This document shows positions 6,899 to 16,248 of a DNA stretch of 64,000 nt, in pieces. The translations under genes were made by a program, and so were the position numbers. The first letter of the stretch is position 1. Every line of letters starts with the position of its first letter. The notes under the pieces were generated by a model. That model searched no databases. It saw only the letters and a list, made by a program, of their open reading frames with translations, and was not told the DNA's origin. Source of the stretch: CADCVT01 sp036389155 (GTDB taxonomy: Bacteria > Actinomycetota > Thermoleophilia > Solirubrobacterales > Solirubrobacteraceae); assembly GCA_036389155.1 (NCBI GenBank), contig DASVQN010000020.1:62001-126000 (forward strand). Direction: 5' to 3'.

Positions 6899-9121
6899 GT
6901 GGTGTCCGCGACCGACGCCCACGTCGAACGCCTGCTGGAGGGCCTGAACCCCGCCCAGCGCGAGGCGGTCACGCACGGCGACGGGCCGCTCCTCATCCTC
7001 GCCGGCGCCGGCTCCGGGAAGACGCGCGTCCTGACGCACCGCATCGCGTGGCTGAACCACACGCAGCGTGCGCGCGCGTCGGAGATCCTCGCGATCACCT
7101 TCACCAACAAGGCCGCGCAGGAGATGCGCGAGCGGGTCGAGGGCCTCGTCGGCCGGCGGACGCGGGCGATGTGGGTGATGACCTTCCACTCCGCCTGCGC
7201 GCGGATGCTGCGGGCCGAGGCCGACAAGCTCGGCTACACCAAGCGCTTCACGATCTACGACCAGGCGGACGCGCGGCGCCTCGTCAAGCGCTGCCTGGAC
7301 GACGCGGGCGTCGACCCGAAACGCTTCACCCCCGCGTCCGTCCACAACCAGATCTCCGACGCGAAGAACAAGCTGCGCGACGCGGAGGCCTACGGCGAGC
7401 TGATCGGCTCGTACTTCGAGCAGACCATCGGCGAGGTCTACCGCCTCTACGAGCGCGAGCTGATCCGGATGAACGCGATGGACTTCGACGACCTCCTCGT
7501 GCGCGCGGTCAACGTCCTCGAGCTGTTCCCCGAGGTCCGCGAGCGCTACGGCAAGGCCTTCCGCCACATCCTCGTCGACGAGTACCAGGACACCAACCAC
7601 GCCCAGTACAAGTGGCTCCAGCTCCTGACCACCCAGCACCGCAACCTCGCCGTCGTCGGCGACGATGCGCAGTCGATCTACGGGTTCCGCGGCGCCGACA
7701 TCTCGAACATCCTCGATTTCGAAGCCCACTACAGCGACGCGCGCGTCGTCAAGCTCGAGCAGAACTACCGCTCGACGCAGACGATCCTCCGGGCCGCGAA
7801 CGCGGTCATCGCGAACAACCGCGAGCAGAAGCCCAAGCACCTGTGGAGCGACCTCGGGGACGGGGATCCGATCACGATCCGCGAGCTCGACGACGAGCAC
7901 TCCGAGGCCCGGTACGTCGTCGGGCAGATCGCGCGCATCGTCGAGGGCGGCGGGTCGCTGAACGAGATCGCGGTCTTCTACCGGACGAACGCGCAGTCGC
8001 GGGTCCTGGAGGACACGCTGGTGCGCAACGAGACCTCCTACCAGGTCGTCGGTGGGACGAAGTTCTACGACCGCGCCGAGATCAAGGACGCGATCGCCTA
8101 CCTCATCCTGCTCTCCAACCCGCAGGACGCGATCTCGTTCAGCCGCATCGCGAATTCGCCGAAGCGTGGGATCGGGGCGACGTCGCTGGCGCGCGTCCTG
8201 TCGCACGCGGACACGCTGGGCATCCCGGTGTGGGAGGCCGCGGAGGAGCCGGGGAAGGTGCCGGGGCTGGGGACGGCGGCGGTCAAGGCGCTCGGCCGGT
8301 TCATGGACGTGATGATCGGGCTGCGCGAGCGCCAGGCGGACGGGGTCCCCGTCGGCGACCTCCTCGAGGCGGTGCTGCACGAGAGCGGCTACATCGACGC
8401 GCTCGAGGCCGAGCGCACGATCGAGGCCGAGGGGCGGCTCGAGAACCTGCGCGCGCTCGTCGAGGGCGCCCGCGAGTTCGACGCGACCGCGGAGGAGGGG
8501 GAGGACACGCTGGACGACTTCCTCCAGCACGTCGCGCTGCAGTCCGACGCGGACACCCGGCGCGACGACGAGGGCATGGTCACGCTCATGACCCTCCACA
8601 ACGCGAAGGGGCTGGAGTACCCGGTCGTCTTCATGATCGGCTGCGAGGAAGGCGTGTTCCCGCACTCCCGCGCGCTGGACGAGGGCGGCCTCGAGGAGGA
8701 GCGGCGCCTCTGCTACGTCGGGATCACGCGCGCCAAGCGCGAGCTGACCATCACCTACGCACGACGCCGCAACGTCTTCGGCGCGCAGACCTTCGGGATG
8801 CGCAGCCGCTTCGTCGACGAGATCCCCGGCGAGCTGACCGACCGCGAGGAGCCGACCGTCGCCGCCGGCCGCGCCCGCCCCGGCTCCTGGGCCGCGGCCA
8901 GCGCCGCCACGGCGGAGCGGGCCCAGGAACGCGGCGGCCGGCGCGGAGGCGGGGGCGGCGTCGCGGTCGACTACCGGATGGGCGACGACGTCGTCCACGC
9001 CGCGTTCGGCGAGGGCGTCGTCACGGGCGTCGAGCCCGGAGGGATCGTCGTCATCCGCTTCGCGTCGGACGGGTCGGAGCGCAAGCTCATGGCGGAGTAC
9101 GCGCCGATCTCCAAGCGGTAG
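6899..9121 (+). CDS. pcrA: ATP-dependent DNA helicase PcrA/UvrD
   Basis: Superfamily 1A 3'-5' helicase for repair and replication restart, 740 residues. All signature blocks are visible: the Q motif (LNPAQREAV, about 16-24), Walker A AGAGSGKT (35-42), FTNKAAQEM, Walker B DEYQDTN, GDDAQSIYGFRGAD, QNYRST, GGTKFYDRAEIKD, TLHNAKGLEYPVVF and YVGITRAK. The C-terminus (about 690-740) holds the Tudor-like PcrA tail (GDDVVHAAFGEGVVTGVEPGG) that docks on RNA polymerase in relatives. The first or second GTG (6899, 6902) may be the start. It ends 22 bases before the convergent thioesterase. Confidence 0.95.
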   Translation: MVSATDAHVERLLEGLNPAQREAVTHGDGPLLILAGAGSGKTRVLTHRIAWLNHTQRARASEILAITFTNKAAQEMRERVEGLVGRRTRAMWVMTFHSACARMLRAEADKLGYTKRFTIYDQADARRLVKRCLDDAGVDPKRFTPASVHNQISDAKNKLRDAEAYGELIGSYFEQTIGEVYRLYERELIRMNAMDFDDLLVRAVNVLELFPEVRERYGKAFRHILVDEYQDTNHAQYKWLQLLTTQHRNLAVVGDDAQSIYGFRGADISNILDFEAHYSDARVVKLEQNYRSTQTILRAANAVIANNREQKPKHLWSDLGDGDPITIRELDDEHSEARYVVGQIARIVEGGGSLNEIAVFYRTNAQSRVLEDTLVRNETSYQVVGGTKFYDRAEIKDAIAYLILLSNPQDAISFSRIANSPKRGIGATSLARVLSHADTLGIPVWEAAEEPGKVPGLGTAAVKALGRFMDVMIGLRERQADGVPVGDLLEAVLHESGYIDALEAERTIEAEGRLENLRALVEGAREFDATAEEGEDTLDDFLQHVALQSDADTRRDDEGMVTLMTLHNAKGLEYPVVFMIGCEEGVFPHSRALDEGGLEEERRLCYVGITRAKRELTITYARRRNVFGAQTFGMRSRFVDEIPGELTDREEPTVAAGRARPGSWAAASAATAERAQERGGRRGGGGGVAVDYRMGDDVVHAAFGEGVVTGVEPGGIVVIRFASDGSERKLMAEYAPISKR

Positions 9122-9143
9122 CGGCCGCCGCCGCGCCGCCGGT

Positions 9144-9551
9144 TCAGCCGGCGGTCGCCGCGCCGAGGGCGGCGTCCAGCCGCTCGCGCTCCTCGGCGGT
9201 CAGCGGCCGCGAACGGCGCGCCGCCGTGTCCCATGCGACGTGGACGGAGGACCCCGCGCTGGCCACCTCGCCGTCGGCGCGGACGATCTCGTGCGCGAGC
9301 GTCACCGACGAGCGCCCGAAGCGCGCGAGCCTCACGACCACCTCGACGGGCGAGTGCTCGCGGCGGACCTCGAGCTTGTAGTCGAGCTCCACGCGCGCGA
9401 GGACCGTCGCGGTGAGCATCTCGACGGCCTGGAAGAACGCGCCGCGGCCCTCCTCGAGCAGCTCGTGGTACACGCTCTGGTTGAGGTGGCCGAGCATGTC
9501 GAGGTCGCGCCAGCGGACCTCGATGCGGGTGCGGACTTCGAGCGGGGTCAT
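9144..9551 (-). CDS. 4HBT acyl-CoA thioesterase (YbgC/FcbC-like)
   Basis: 135 residues of hotdog fold. The active-site block WRDLDMLGHLNQSVYHELLEEGR (about 14-36) carries the catalytic Asp (D16 or D18) and the GHLN turn typical of the 4-hydroxybenzoyl-CoA thioesterase/YbgC group. Probably hydrolyses an acyl-CoA. The ATG at 9551 is chosen because the conserved EVRTRIEVRWRD follows; the frame runs further upstream into folD, which is less likely. It is divergent from folD with 31 bases between starts. Confidence 0.85.
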   Translation of the reverse strand: MTPLEVRTRIEVRWRDLDMLGHLNQSVYHELLEEGRGAFFQAVEMLTATVLARVELDYKLEVRREHSPVEVVVRLARFGRSSVTLAHEIVRADGEVASAGSSVHVAWDTAARRSRPLTAEERERLDAALGAATAG

Positions 9552-9582
9552 GACCGGCGCGGAAGCTACCGTGCACCGTCCG

Positions 9583-10437
9583 ATGGCGCGCATCATCGAC
9601 GGCAAGACGATCGCAGCACGGGTCCGCGAGACGGTCCGCGACGGCGTGCAGGCGTTCACCGCCGAGACGGGCCGCGCCCCCGGCCTCGCCACGGTCCTCG
9701 TCGGCGACGACCCCGCCAGCGCGATCTACGTCGGCGGGAAGCACAAGGCGTCCAAGGAGGCCGGGATCGAGGGGTTCGACCAGCGGCTCGGCGCGGACAC
9801 CACGCGCGAGCAGCTCGTCGAGGTGATCGGGTCGCTGAACGCCGACGAGCGCGTCAGCGGCATCATCGTGCAGCTCCCGCTGCCCGGCCACCTCGACGGC
9901 ACCGAGATGACGAGCCTCGTGCGCGCCGACAAGGACGTCGACGGCCTCACACCGATGAGCGCGGGCCTCCTCGCCCTCGGCCGGCCCGGCCTTCGGCCGT
10001 GCACGCCGAAGGGCGTGATCCACCTGCTCGCCGAGACGGGGGTCGAGCTCCAGGGGGCCGAGGCCGTCGTCATCGGCCGCTCGAACCTCTTCGGCAAGCC
10101 GATGGCCCAGCTCCTGCTCCAGCAGCACGCGACGGTGACCGTCTGCCACAGCCGCACCCGCGACCTGCGGGACGTCGCGCGCAGGGCCGACGTCCTCATC
10201 GCCGCCGTCGGCCAGGACCGGATGGTGAAGGCCGACTGGGTCAAGCCCGGCGCGACCGTCATCGACGTCGGCATGAACCGCAGCGACGACGGCCTGCACG
10301 GCGACGTCGACTTCGACGAGGTCGAGCCCGTCGCCGGCGCGATCACGCCCGTCCCGGGCGGCGTCGGCCCGATGACGATCGCCATGCTGCTGGCGAACAC
10401 CCTGGAGGCGGCAAGGATGCAATCCTCCGGGGCGTGA
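9583..10437 (+). CDS. folD: Methylenetetrahydrofolate dehydrogenase/cyclohydrolase
   Basis: Bifunctional one-carbon enzyme interconverting 5,10-methylene- and 10-formyl-tetrahydrofolate with NADP. 284 residues. Seen are the catalytic Tyr/Lys region YVGGKHK (49-55), QLPLPGHLD, KDVDGLTP, PCTPKG, the nucleotide loop VVIGRSNLFGKPMAQLLL and the C-terminal PVPGGVGPMTIAML signature. A TACCGT (9567-9572) lies ten bases before the ATG. The TGA overlaps the next start as GTGA, beginning a chain of tightly coupled genes through gatB. Confidence 0.95.
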   Translation: MARIIDGKTIAARVRETVRDGVQAFTAETGRAPGLATVLVGDDPASAIYVGGKHKASKEAGIEGFDQRLGADTTREQLVEVIGSLNADERVSGIIVQLPLPGHLDGTEMTSLVRADKDVDGLTPMSAGLLALGRPGLRPCTPKGVIHLLAETGVELQGAEAVVIGRSNLFGKPMAQLLLQQHATVTVCHSRTRDLRDVARRADVLIAAVGQDRMVKADWVKPGATVIDVGMNRSDDGLHGDVDFDEVEPVAGAITPVPGGVGPMTIAMLLANTLEAARMQSSGA

Positions 10438-10961
10438 AGCTCAGCCGCCTGCGCTCCGGCGAGGCGATCGCGCTGGCCGGCGCCGTCGCCCTCGCGCTCC
10501 TCCTCGCCCTCGACTGGTTCCTGCTCTCGACGCCCGACGCCCGCGTCGGCGCGCACGAGTCCGGCATCCGCGCGCTCGGCTGGTTCGCCGACCTCGTCCT
10601 GATCTTCGCGATCCTGATCGCCCTCGCGCTCGCGTTCTTCACGGTCACGCATCGCGCCCCGGGCATCCCGGTGATGCTCGGGATCATGACCACGCTGTTC
10701 GGGTTCCTCGGCTTCGTCTCGATCCTCGTCCGCCTCGTCGCCCAGCCGGGGCTGGGGGTGGACGCCGGGAACGCGGACGTCGACCTCGAGCTGCCCGCGC
10801 TCCTCGGCCTCGTCGCCGCCGGCGCCATCACGTTCGGCGGCTGGCGCACGATGGGCGACGAGCGGACGCACACGCCGGAGTCGGTCGAGCAGACGGAGGA
10901 CGTGCTGCGTGTCCGCGGGGCGGCACGGCCCGCGCCGCCTCGTACCATCGGCGAGGCATGA
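10434..10961 (+). CDS. Hypothetical four-helix membrane protein
   Basis: 175 residues with about four hydrophobic segments (near 10-28, 46-66, 74-95 and 120-137) and a charged C-terminal tail from about 140. The first TM ends in a short extracytoplasmic loop. No family recognised. The start GTG overlaps the folD stop (GTGA) and the stop TGA overlaps the gatC start (ATGA), so it is translationally coupled on both sides and co-transcribed with housekeeping genes. Confidence 0.75.
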   Translation: MKLSRLRSGEAIALAGAVALALLLALDWFLLSTPDARVGAHESGIRALGWFADLVLIFAILIALALAFFTVTHRAPGIPVMLGIMTTLFGFLGFVSILVRLVAQPGLGVDAGNADVDLELPALLGLVAAGAITFGGWRTMGDERTHTPESVEQTEDVLRVRGAARPAPPRTIGEA

Positions 10962-11242
10962 TCGACCGCGAGCAGGTCCTCCACGTCGCGCGCCTCGCGC
11001 GCCTGTCGCTGACCGACGAGGAGGTCGAGCGGATGAGCGGCGAGCTGACCGGGATCCTCGGCCACATCGAGAAGATCGGCGAGCTCGACCTCGAGGGCGT
11101 CCCGCCGACGTCGCACGTCGTCGAGGTCACCAACGCGCTGCGCGAGGACGTGCCGCGGCCCTCGTGGCCGCGCGAGCAGGTGCTCGACCAGGCGCCGGCC
11201 GTTCGCGACGAGGGCTTCGAAGTCCCGAGCCCGCAGGCATGA
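10958..11242 (+). CDS. gatC: Asp/Glu-tRNA amidotransferase subunit C
   Basis: 94 residues. Small stabilising subunit of GatCAB, which converts misacylated Glu-tRNA(Gln) or Asp-tRNA(Asn) to the amide form. Recognisable N-terminus: VLHVARLARLSLTDEEVERMSGEL, then LGHIEKIGELDLEGVPPTSH, and the C-terminal REDVPRPS segment. ATG start overlaps the previous stop (ATGA) and its own stop overlaps the gatA start in the same way. TACCAT (10943-10948) nine bases upstream could add an internal promoter. Confidence 0.93.
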   Translation: MIDREQVLHVARLARLSLTDEEVERMSGELTGILGHIEKIGELDLEGVPPTSHVVEVTNALREDVPRPSWPREQVLDQAPAVRDEGFEVPSPQA

Positions 11243-12660
11243 GCGAGGAGATCCTCGCCCTCACCGCGGCCCAGGCGGCCGCGAAGGTCAAGGCGGGCGA
11301 GCTGCGCTCCGCCGAGGTCTTCGACGCCTACCGCGAGCGTGCCGCAGGCGACGACCTCAACGCGTTCCTCTGGGTCGCCGAGGACACGCCGGCCGCCGCC
11401 GGCGCCGACGCCCCGCTGGCCGGCGTCCCCGTCGCGGTCAAGGACCTCTTCTGCACCGAGGGCGTCCCGTCGCAGGCGGGCTCGAAGATCCTCGAGGGCT
11501 ACCGCCCGCCCTACACGGCGACCGCGGTCCGCCACCTCGCCGAGGCCGGCGCCCCGCTCCTCGGCAAGACGAACCAGGACGAGTTCGCGATGGGCTCGTC
11601 GAACGAGAACTCCGCGTACGGGCCCGTGCGCAACCCGTGGGACCGCACGCGCGTCCCGGGCGGGTCGAGCGGCGGCAGCGCCGCCGCGGTGGCCGGCGGC
11701 CTCGCGCCGTGGGCGATCGGCACGGACACCGGCGGCTCCATCCGCCAGCCCGCCGCGCTGTGCGGGATCGTCGGGATGAAGCCCACGTACGGCGCCGTCA
11801 GCCGCTACGGGATGATCGCCTTCGCCTCGTCCCTCGACCAGGCGGGCCCGCTGACGCGCGACGTCACCGACTGCGCGCTGCTCCTGCGCCACATGGTCGG
11901 ACGCGACGCCTGCGACAGCACCTCGCTCGCCTTCCCGGAGGAGGTCGTCCTGCCGACCGCCGAGCGCCTCGACGGCATCCGCCTCGGCGTCCCCGAGGAG
12001 CTCAGCGGGGAGGGCATCGAACCCGGCGTCCTCGACAACTTCCACCAGACGCTGCGCCTGGCCGAGGAGCTCGGCGCGACCGTCGAGACGATGCGCCTGC
12101 CGCACGCGCCGCACGCGCTGAGCGCCTACTACATCATCGCCCCGGCCGAGGCGAGCGCGAACCTCGCCCGCTTCGACGGCGTCCGCTACGGCGTGCGCGC
12201 CGAGCAGTACGACGACCTCGTCTCGATGTACACGAAGACGCGCCACCAGGGCTTCGGCCCCGAGGTCCAGCGGCGGATCATGCTGGGGACCTACGCGCTC
12301 TCCTCCGGCTACTACGACGCCTACTACGGCCGCGCGCAGCAGGTCCGCACGAAGATCAGCGACGACTTCCGCGCGGCGTTCGAGCGCTTCGACTTCGTCG
12401 TCACGCCGACGTCCCCGGGCGTCGCGTTCGAGCTCGGCGCGAAGACGGACGACCCGTGGGCGATGTACCTCAACGACTACTGCACCGTCCCGGTCCCGCT
12501 CGCGGGGCTCCCGGCCATCTCGATCCCGAGCGGCTTGAGCGAAGGGCTCCCCGTCGGCTTCCAGATCATCGGCGGCGCGTTCAGCGAGAACCGGATCCTC
12601 GACGCCGCCCACGCACTCGAGCAGGCCATCGGCTTCGACGGGAGCCAGGCGCGTGCCTGA
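11239..12660 (+). CDS. gatA: Asp/Glu-tRNA amidotransferase subunit A
   Basis: 473-residue amidase-signature subunit that releases ammonia from glutamine for transfer by GatB. The Ser-cisSer-Lys triad region is intact: Lys68 in PVAVKDLFCTEG, the GGSSGGS block (141-147) and the nucleophile Ser167 in TDTGGSIRQPAA. The Gly/Ser-rich stretch and GMKPTYG follow as expected. The ATG at 11239 overlaps the gatC stop; the last eight bases overlap gatB. Confidence 0.95.
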   Translation: MSEEILALTAAQAAAKVKAGELRSAEVFDAYRERAAGDDLNAFLWVAEDTPAAAGADAPLAGVPVAVKDLFCTEGVPSQAGSKILEGYRPPYTATAVRHLAEAGAPLLGKTNQDEFAMGSSNENSAYGPVRNPWDRTRVPGGSSGGSAAAVAGGLAPWAIGTDTGGSIRQPAALCGIVGMKPTYGAVSRYGMIAFASSLDQAGPLTRDVTDCALLLRHMVGRDACDSTSLAFPEEVVLPTAERLDGIRLGVPEELSGEGIEPGVLDNFHQTLRLAEELGATVETMRLPHAPHALSAYYIIAPAEASANLARFDGVRYGVRAEQYDDLVSMYTKTRHQGFGPEVQRRIMLGTYALSSGYYDAYYGRAQQVRTKISDDFRAAFERFDFVVTPTSPGVAFELGAKTDDPWAMYLNDYCTVPVPLAGLPAISIPSGLSEGLPVGFQIIGGAFSENRILDAAHALEQAIGFDGSQARA

Positions 12661-14044
12661 CTTCGAGCCCGTCATCGGGCTGGAGATCCACGTCCAGCTC
12701 GACACGCAGACCAAGATGTTCTGCTCGTGCGCGCTGTCCTTCGGCGAGCCGCCGAACACCCGCTGCTGCCCGGTGTGCCTCGGCCTGCCGGGCGCGCTGC
12801 CGGTCGTCAACGCGAAGGCGATCGAGTACGGCCTGATGATCGGGATGGCACTCGAGTCCGAGCTGGCCGACCGCTCGATCTTCCACCGCAAGAACTACTT
12901 CTATCCCGACAACCCGAAGGCGTACCAGATCAGCCAGTACGACGAACCGCTCTGCCGGGGCGGGCGGCTGGGGGAGGTCCGCATCCACCGCGTGCACCTG
13001 GAGGAGGACGCGGCGAAGCTGATCCACATCGGCGAGTCGGGGCGGATCCACTCATCGGAGACGAGCATCGTCGACTTCAACCGCTGCGGGACGCCGCTGG
13101 TCGAGATCGTCACCGAGCCGGACGTCAAGTCGGCCGAGCAGGCGCGCGAGTGGCTGCAGCTGCTGCGCGAGACGCTGCGCCAGCTCGGGGTGAGTGACGT
13201 CGACATGTCGCAGGGCTCGCTGCGCTGCGACGCGAACATCTCGATCCGCCCCGTCGGCGAGACCGGCTTCGGCACGAAGACCGAGCTGAAGAACATGAAC
13301 TCGTTCGCGTTCATCGAGCGCGGCATCAAGGCGGAGGTCGCTCGGCAGACGGAGATCGTCTCCGGCGGCGGCGAGGTGGAGCAGGAGACGCTGCACTTCG
13401 ACCCGCGCACGGAGGCGATCACGTCGCTGCGCTCCAAGGAGGAGGCGCACGACTACCGCTACTTCCCCGAGCCCGACCTCGTCCCGATCCAGATCTCGAG
13501 CGAGATGCTGGACCGGGCGCGCGGCGCGCTGCCCGAGCTTCCCGCGGCGCGCGCCCAGCGCTACGAAGCCGCGGGGGTGTCGACCGACAACGCCAAGGAC
13601 CTCGCCTTCCGGCCCGAGCTCGCGGCGCGACTCGACGAGGCGCTGCCCCACGCCGACTCGCCGAACGCCGTCGCCAGCCTGCTCCTGAACGTCGCCGCGG
13701 CGGCCGATGCCGAGCCGCGCAGCGTCGCGGAGGTCTCGAACATGGTCGGCCGCAAGGAGGTCACGGCCGCGAACGCCCGCAAGGCGCTCGAGCTCCTCGC
13801 CGAGCGCGGAGGCGAGCCGGCCGCGGTGGTCGCGGAGGCCGGGCTCGGCGCACTCGGCGACGACGGCGCGCTCGACGGCATCGTCGAGGACGCGCTGGCC
13901 GCGAACGCCGACGCGGCGGAGAAGATCCGCGGCGGCAACATGAAGGCGATCGGCCCGATCGTCGGCCACGTGATGCGAGAGACGAAGGGCCGCGCCGACG
14001 GCGGCGAGGTCACGCGGCTCGTGCGCCAGAAGCTCGGGCTCTAG
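12653..14044 (+). CDS. gatB: Asp/Glu-tRNA amidotransferase subunit B
   Basis: 463 residues. Binds the misacylated tRNA and activates the side chain with ATP. Signature blocks: IGLEIHVQL at the N-terminus, HRKNYFYPDNPKAYQISQYD, EEDAAKLIH, VDFNRCGTPLVEIVTEPD, LRCDANIS and KNMNSFAFIERGI. The C-terminal YqeY-like tRNA-binding domain ends GEVTRLVRQKLGL. The GTG at 12653 lies inside gatA. Its last 35 bases overlap the convergent flavin monooxygenase. Presence of gatCAB implies indirect synthesis of Gln-tRNA and/or Asn-tRNA in this organism. Confidence 0.95.
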   Translation: MPDFEPVIGLEIHVQLDTQTKMFCSCALSFGEPPNTRCCPVCLGLPGALPVVNAKAIEYGLMIGMALESELADRSIFHRKNYFYPDNPKAYQISQYDEPLCRGGRLGEVRIHRVHLEEDAAKLIHIGESGRIHSSETSIVDFNRCGTPLVEIVTEPDVKSAEQAREWLQLLRETLRQLGVSDVDMSQGSLRCDANISIRPVGETGFGTKTELKNMNSFAFIERGIKAEVARQTEIVSGGGEVEQETLHFDPRTEAITSLRSKEEAHDYRYFPEPDLVPIQISSEMLDRARGALPELPAARAQRYEAAGVSTDNAKDLAFRPELAARLDEALPHADSPNAVASLLLNVAAAADAEPRSVAEVSNMVGRKEVTAANARKALELLAERGGEPAAVVAEAGLGALGDDGALDGIVEDALAANADAAEKIRGGNMKAIGPIVGHVMRETKGRADGGEVTRLVRQKLGL

Positions 14045-15302
14045 CGACCTCGCGCTCCAGCCACGCGATGTAGCGGCGCCGGTCGCGCCACGCGGTGTGG
14101 GGGCGGCCGAAGTCGCGGGCGTTCACGCGCGCCTCCTCGGCGAGCATCGTCTCGCGCGCAGGCGGCGCGGGCAGCTCGACGTCGCCGGCGAGGACCGCCG
14201 CGATCCAGCCTGCCTGCGCCTCGAACACCGGCAGCAGGGCGCCCGGCGCGACGGTCATCCCGACGAAGAACAGCCCGTCCGCCTCCCGGTGCGCGACACC
14301 CCGCACGAGCGGCATGTGGTGATCGTCGTAGCCCTCCACGAGCCGCCCGGGCAGGAAGCCGATGCTCGGGTGATAGCCCGAGGCGAACACGATCGCGTCG
14401 GCCTCGCGCGCGCTGCCGTCGGCGAACACGACGCGCCGGCCGTCGAGGCGCTCGATCCCTGGGCGGATGTCGAACCGGCCCCGCTTCAGCGCGCGGACGA
14501 AGGTGTCGCTCAGCGTCGGGGGCTCGTCGAACAGCCGGTGCCGCGGGGCGGGGAGGCCGTGCGCGCTGGGCGGCCCGACGAGCAGGCGCAGCTGCAGCTC
14601 CACCACGCGCCGGCGGCCCGCCCACGACACGAGACGCGCGCTGCCCTTCGTGTCGAGCGCGTCGAGCGGCACGCGCGGCAGGATGTGCTTCGGCAGCAGG
14701 TGGACCCCGGTGCGGACGGCGAGGGTGACGGATCCCGCGACACCGGCGAGCTCCCCCGCGATCTCCGCGCCCGACGAGCCGATCCCGGCCACCACGACGT
14801 CCTGACCCGCGAAGTCCTCGGGCCGCCGGTACTCGCCGGAGTGCAGCCGGCGCCCCGCGAACTCGCCGGGCACCTCCCGGTGCCGCGGCCGGCCCAGGAT
14901 GCCGGTGGCCACGATCAGCGCGCGGAACGGCTCGGGCTCGCGGCCCTCGACCGTGACCTCCCAGCCGCCGTCGACCGGCTCGGCGCGCTCGACGCGCGCC
15001 TTCAGCTCGACGCGCTCGCGCAGGCCGAAGCGGTCGGCGAAGGACTCCAGGTAGGCGAGGAACTCCGTGTGGTGGATGAAGGGGCGGCCGAACCGCCTGA
15101 TCGGGTGGCAGCGGAAGGAGGTCCGGTAGCGCGAGGTGTTCGACGTCAGCGAGTCGTAGGCGAACGTCTCGCCGTGGCGCCACATCCCGCCGATGTGGTC
15201 GCGCGCCTCCAGGGTGCGGAAGGGAATCCCGCGCGCGGCGAGCGCCTGACCCGCGGCGAGGCCGGCGCCACCTGCCCCGATGACACACACCTCCTGGCGC
15301 AC
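14010..15302 (-). CDS. Flavin-containing monooxygenase (NAD(P)/FAD-dependent)
   Basis: 430 residues. Two dinucleotide folds: FAD-binding GAGGAGLAAG (about 8-17) followed by the acidic end of beta-2 (LEARD), and an NADPH fold VVVAGIGSSGAEIAG (about 165-180). A preceding LHSGEY/F segment matches the class B monooxygenase fingerprint, and ATG / FASGYHPS close to the C-terminal half are typical. Probably oxygenates a soft nucleophile or ketone; the substrate is unknown. The GTG at 15302 puts the FAD motif at the usual distance; an upstream start at 15338 would run into the divergent gene. Confidence 0.85.
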   Translation of the reverse strand: MRQEVCVIGAGGAGLAAGQALAARGIPFRTLEARDHIGGMWRHGETFAYDSLTSNTSRYRTSFRCHPIRRFGRPFIHHTEFLAYLESFADRFGLRERVELKARVERAEPVDGGWEVTVEGREPEPFRALIVATGILGRPRHREVPGEFAGRRLHSGEYRRPEDFAGQDVVVAGIGSSGAEIAGELAGVAGSVTLAVRTGVHLLPKHILPRVPLDALDTKGSARLVSWAGRRRVVELQLRLLVGPPSAHGLPAPRHRLFDEPPTLSDTFVRALKRGRFDIRPGIERLDGRRVVFADGSAREADAIVFASGYHPSIGFLPGRLVEGYDDHHMPLVRGVAHREADGLFFVGMTVAPGALLPVFEAQAGWIAAVLAGDVELPAPPARETMLAEEARVNARDFGRPHTAWRDRRRYIAWLEREVARARASGARAA

Positions 15303-15314
15303 GTGTGCACTTTC

Positions 15315-15320
15315 TACTCT
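15315..15320 (+). promoter_or_regulatory. Candidate -10 box (TACTCT) for the gene at 15329
   Basis: TACTCT ends eight bases before the ATG at 15329, predicting a leaderless transcript. Confidence 0.4.
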
Positions 15321-15328
15321 CGGGGGCC

Positions 15329-15973
15329 ATGTCGTCAAAGCCTCAGGGCGGCGGGCTGTCCGTGCAGACGCTGCTCATCGCGAGCCTCTCGTCGCTCGCG
15401 GCGGCCCTCTTCGTCCACAAGTTCTGGCAGGGCGGGGCGATCTTCGGCGCGGCGATCACGCCCGTCATCGTCGCGCTCGTCTCCGAGGCCCTGCGCAAGC
15501 CGGCCGACGTCATCACCTCCCGCCGCACCGCGGTCAACCCCCCGCCGGTCGTGCAGGACTCGCGCCGGGACGACCCGTTCGGGATCTGGGACGAGCAGAA
15601 GCCGCGCGGCACGCGCCGCAACCTCCACGTCAAGCTCGCGGTCGCGACCGGCCTCATCGCCTTCGCCATCGCCGCGTTCTCGCTGACGGGCGTGGAGCTC
15701 GTCCTCGGCGGCGGGAGCAGCGGCGACCGCTTCACCGTCGTGCCCGGCAAGCAGAAGAAGCACCGGTCGAAGGAGCCGACGCAGACCCCCGCGAGCACCG
15801 AGCCCGACCAGGCCAACCCGGTGCCCGACGAGGACGAGCCGCAGACGGCCCCGCCGGCGGAGACCACGCCGCCCGCCGAGACCGAGCCGCCCGCCGAGAC
15901 GACGCCGCCGGAGGACGAGCAGCCGGCGCCGACCGCCCCGGCCGCGCCTCCCGAGACGCTCCCGACGCCCTGA
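15329..15973 (+). CDS. Hypothetical two-TM protein with Pro/Thr/Glu-rich tail
   Basis: 214 residues. Hydrophobic segments at about 12-32 and 34-52 and a third at about 103-125, then a low-complexity tail from about 145 to the end built of PAETTPP-like repeats. The tail probably lies outside the membrane and may span the wall. Such layouts are common among uncharacterised actinobacterial envelope proteins. The reading frame is divergent from the monooxygenase gene, 26 bases apart. Confidence 0.7.
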   Translation: MSSKPQGGGLSVQTLLIASLSSLAAALFVHKFWQGGAIFGAAITPVIVALVSEALRKPADVITSRRTAVNPPPVVQDSRRDDPFGIWDEQKPRGTRRNLHVKLAVATGLIAFAIAAFSLTGVELVLGGGSSGDRFTVVPGKQKKHRSKEPTQTPASTEPDQANPVPDEDEPQTAPPAETTPPAETEPPAETTPPEDEQPAPTAPAAPPETLPTP

Positions 15974-16010
15974 CGCTCTCCAACCGGTCGCGATCGGGGT
16001 GCGGCGGGCG

Positions 16011-16016
16011 TAGCAT
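16011..16016 (+). promoter_or_regulatory. Candidate -10 box (TAGCAT) for the gene at 16024
   Basis: TAGCAT ends seven bases before the ATG at 16024, another leaderless arrangement. Confidence 0.4.
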
Positions 16017-16023
16017 CCGGTCC

Positions 16024-16248
16024 ATGTCGCGACTCATCCGCATGGACAAGACCGGCCACACGACCGTCGCCGAGTGGGAGACCGCCGACGCGGCGTCGAT
16101 CGACGCCGCCGTCGAGGCGTTCCGCCGCGAGCTCGACCGCGGCTACTTCGCGATGGTCTCGACGGGCCCGGGCCACGCCGAGCAGGTGCGCGAGCTGCCG
16201 CTCGACGCCGACACCGTGATCCTGCGCCTGCCGATCAGTGGCGGCTGA
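16024..16248 (+). CDS. Hypothetical 74-residue protein
   Basis: Small soluble protein, MSRLIRMDKTGHTTVAEW at the start, with a predicted amphipathic helix (about 27-40) between beta-like segments and a C-terminal VILRLPIS strand. The pattern looks like a compact alpha/beta fold, but no family is recognised. The ATG has its own -10-like box, and the last 11 bases overlap the next gene, so the two are probably cotranscribed. Confidence 0.65.
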   Translation: MSRLIRMDKTGHTTVAEWETADAASIDAAVEAFRRELDRGYFAMVSTGPGHAEQVRELPLDADTVILRLPISGG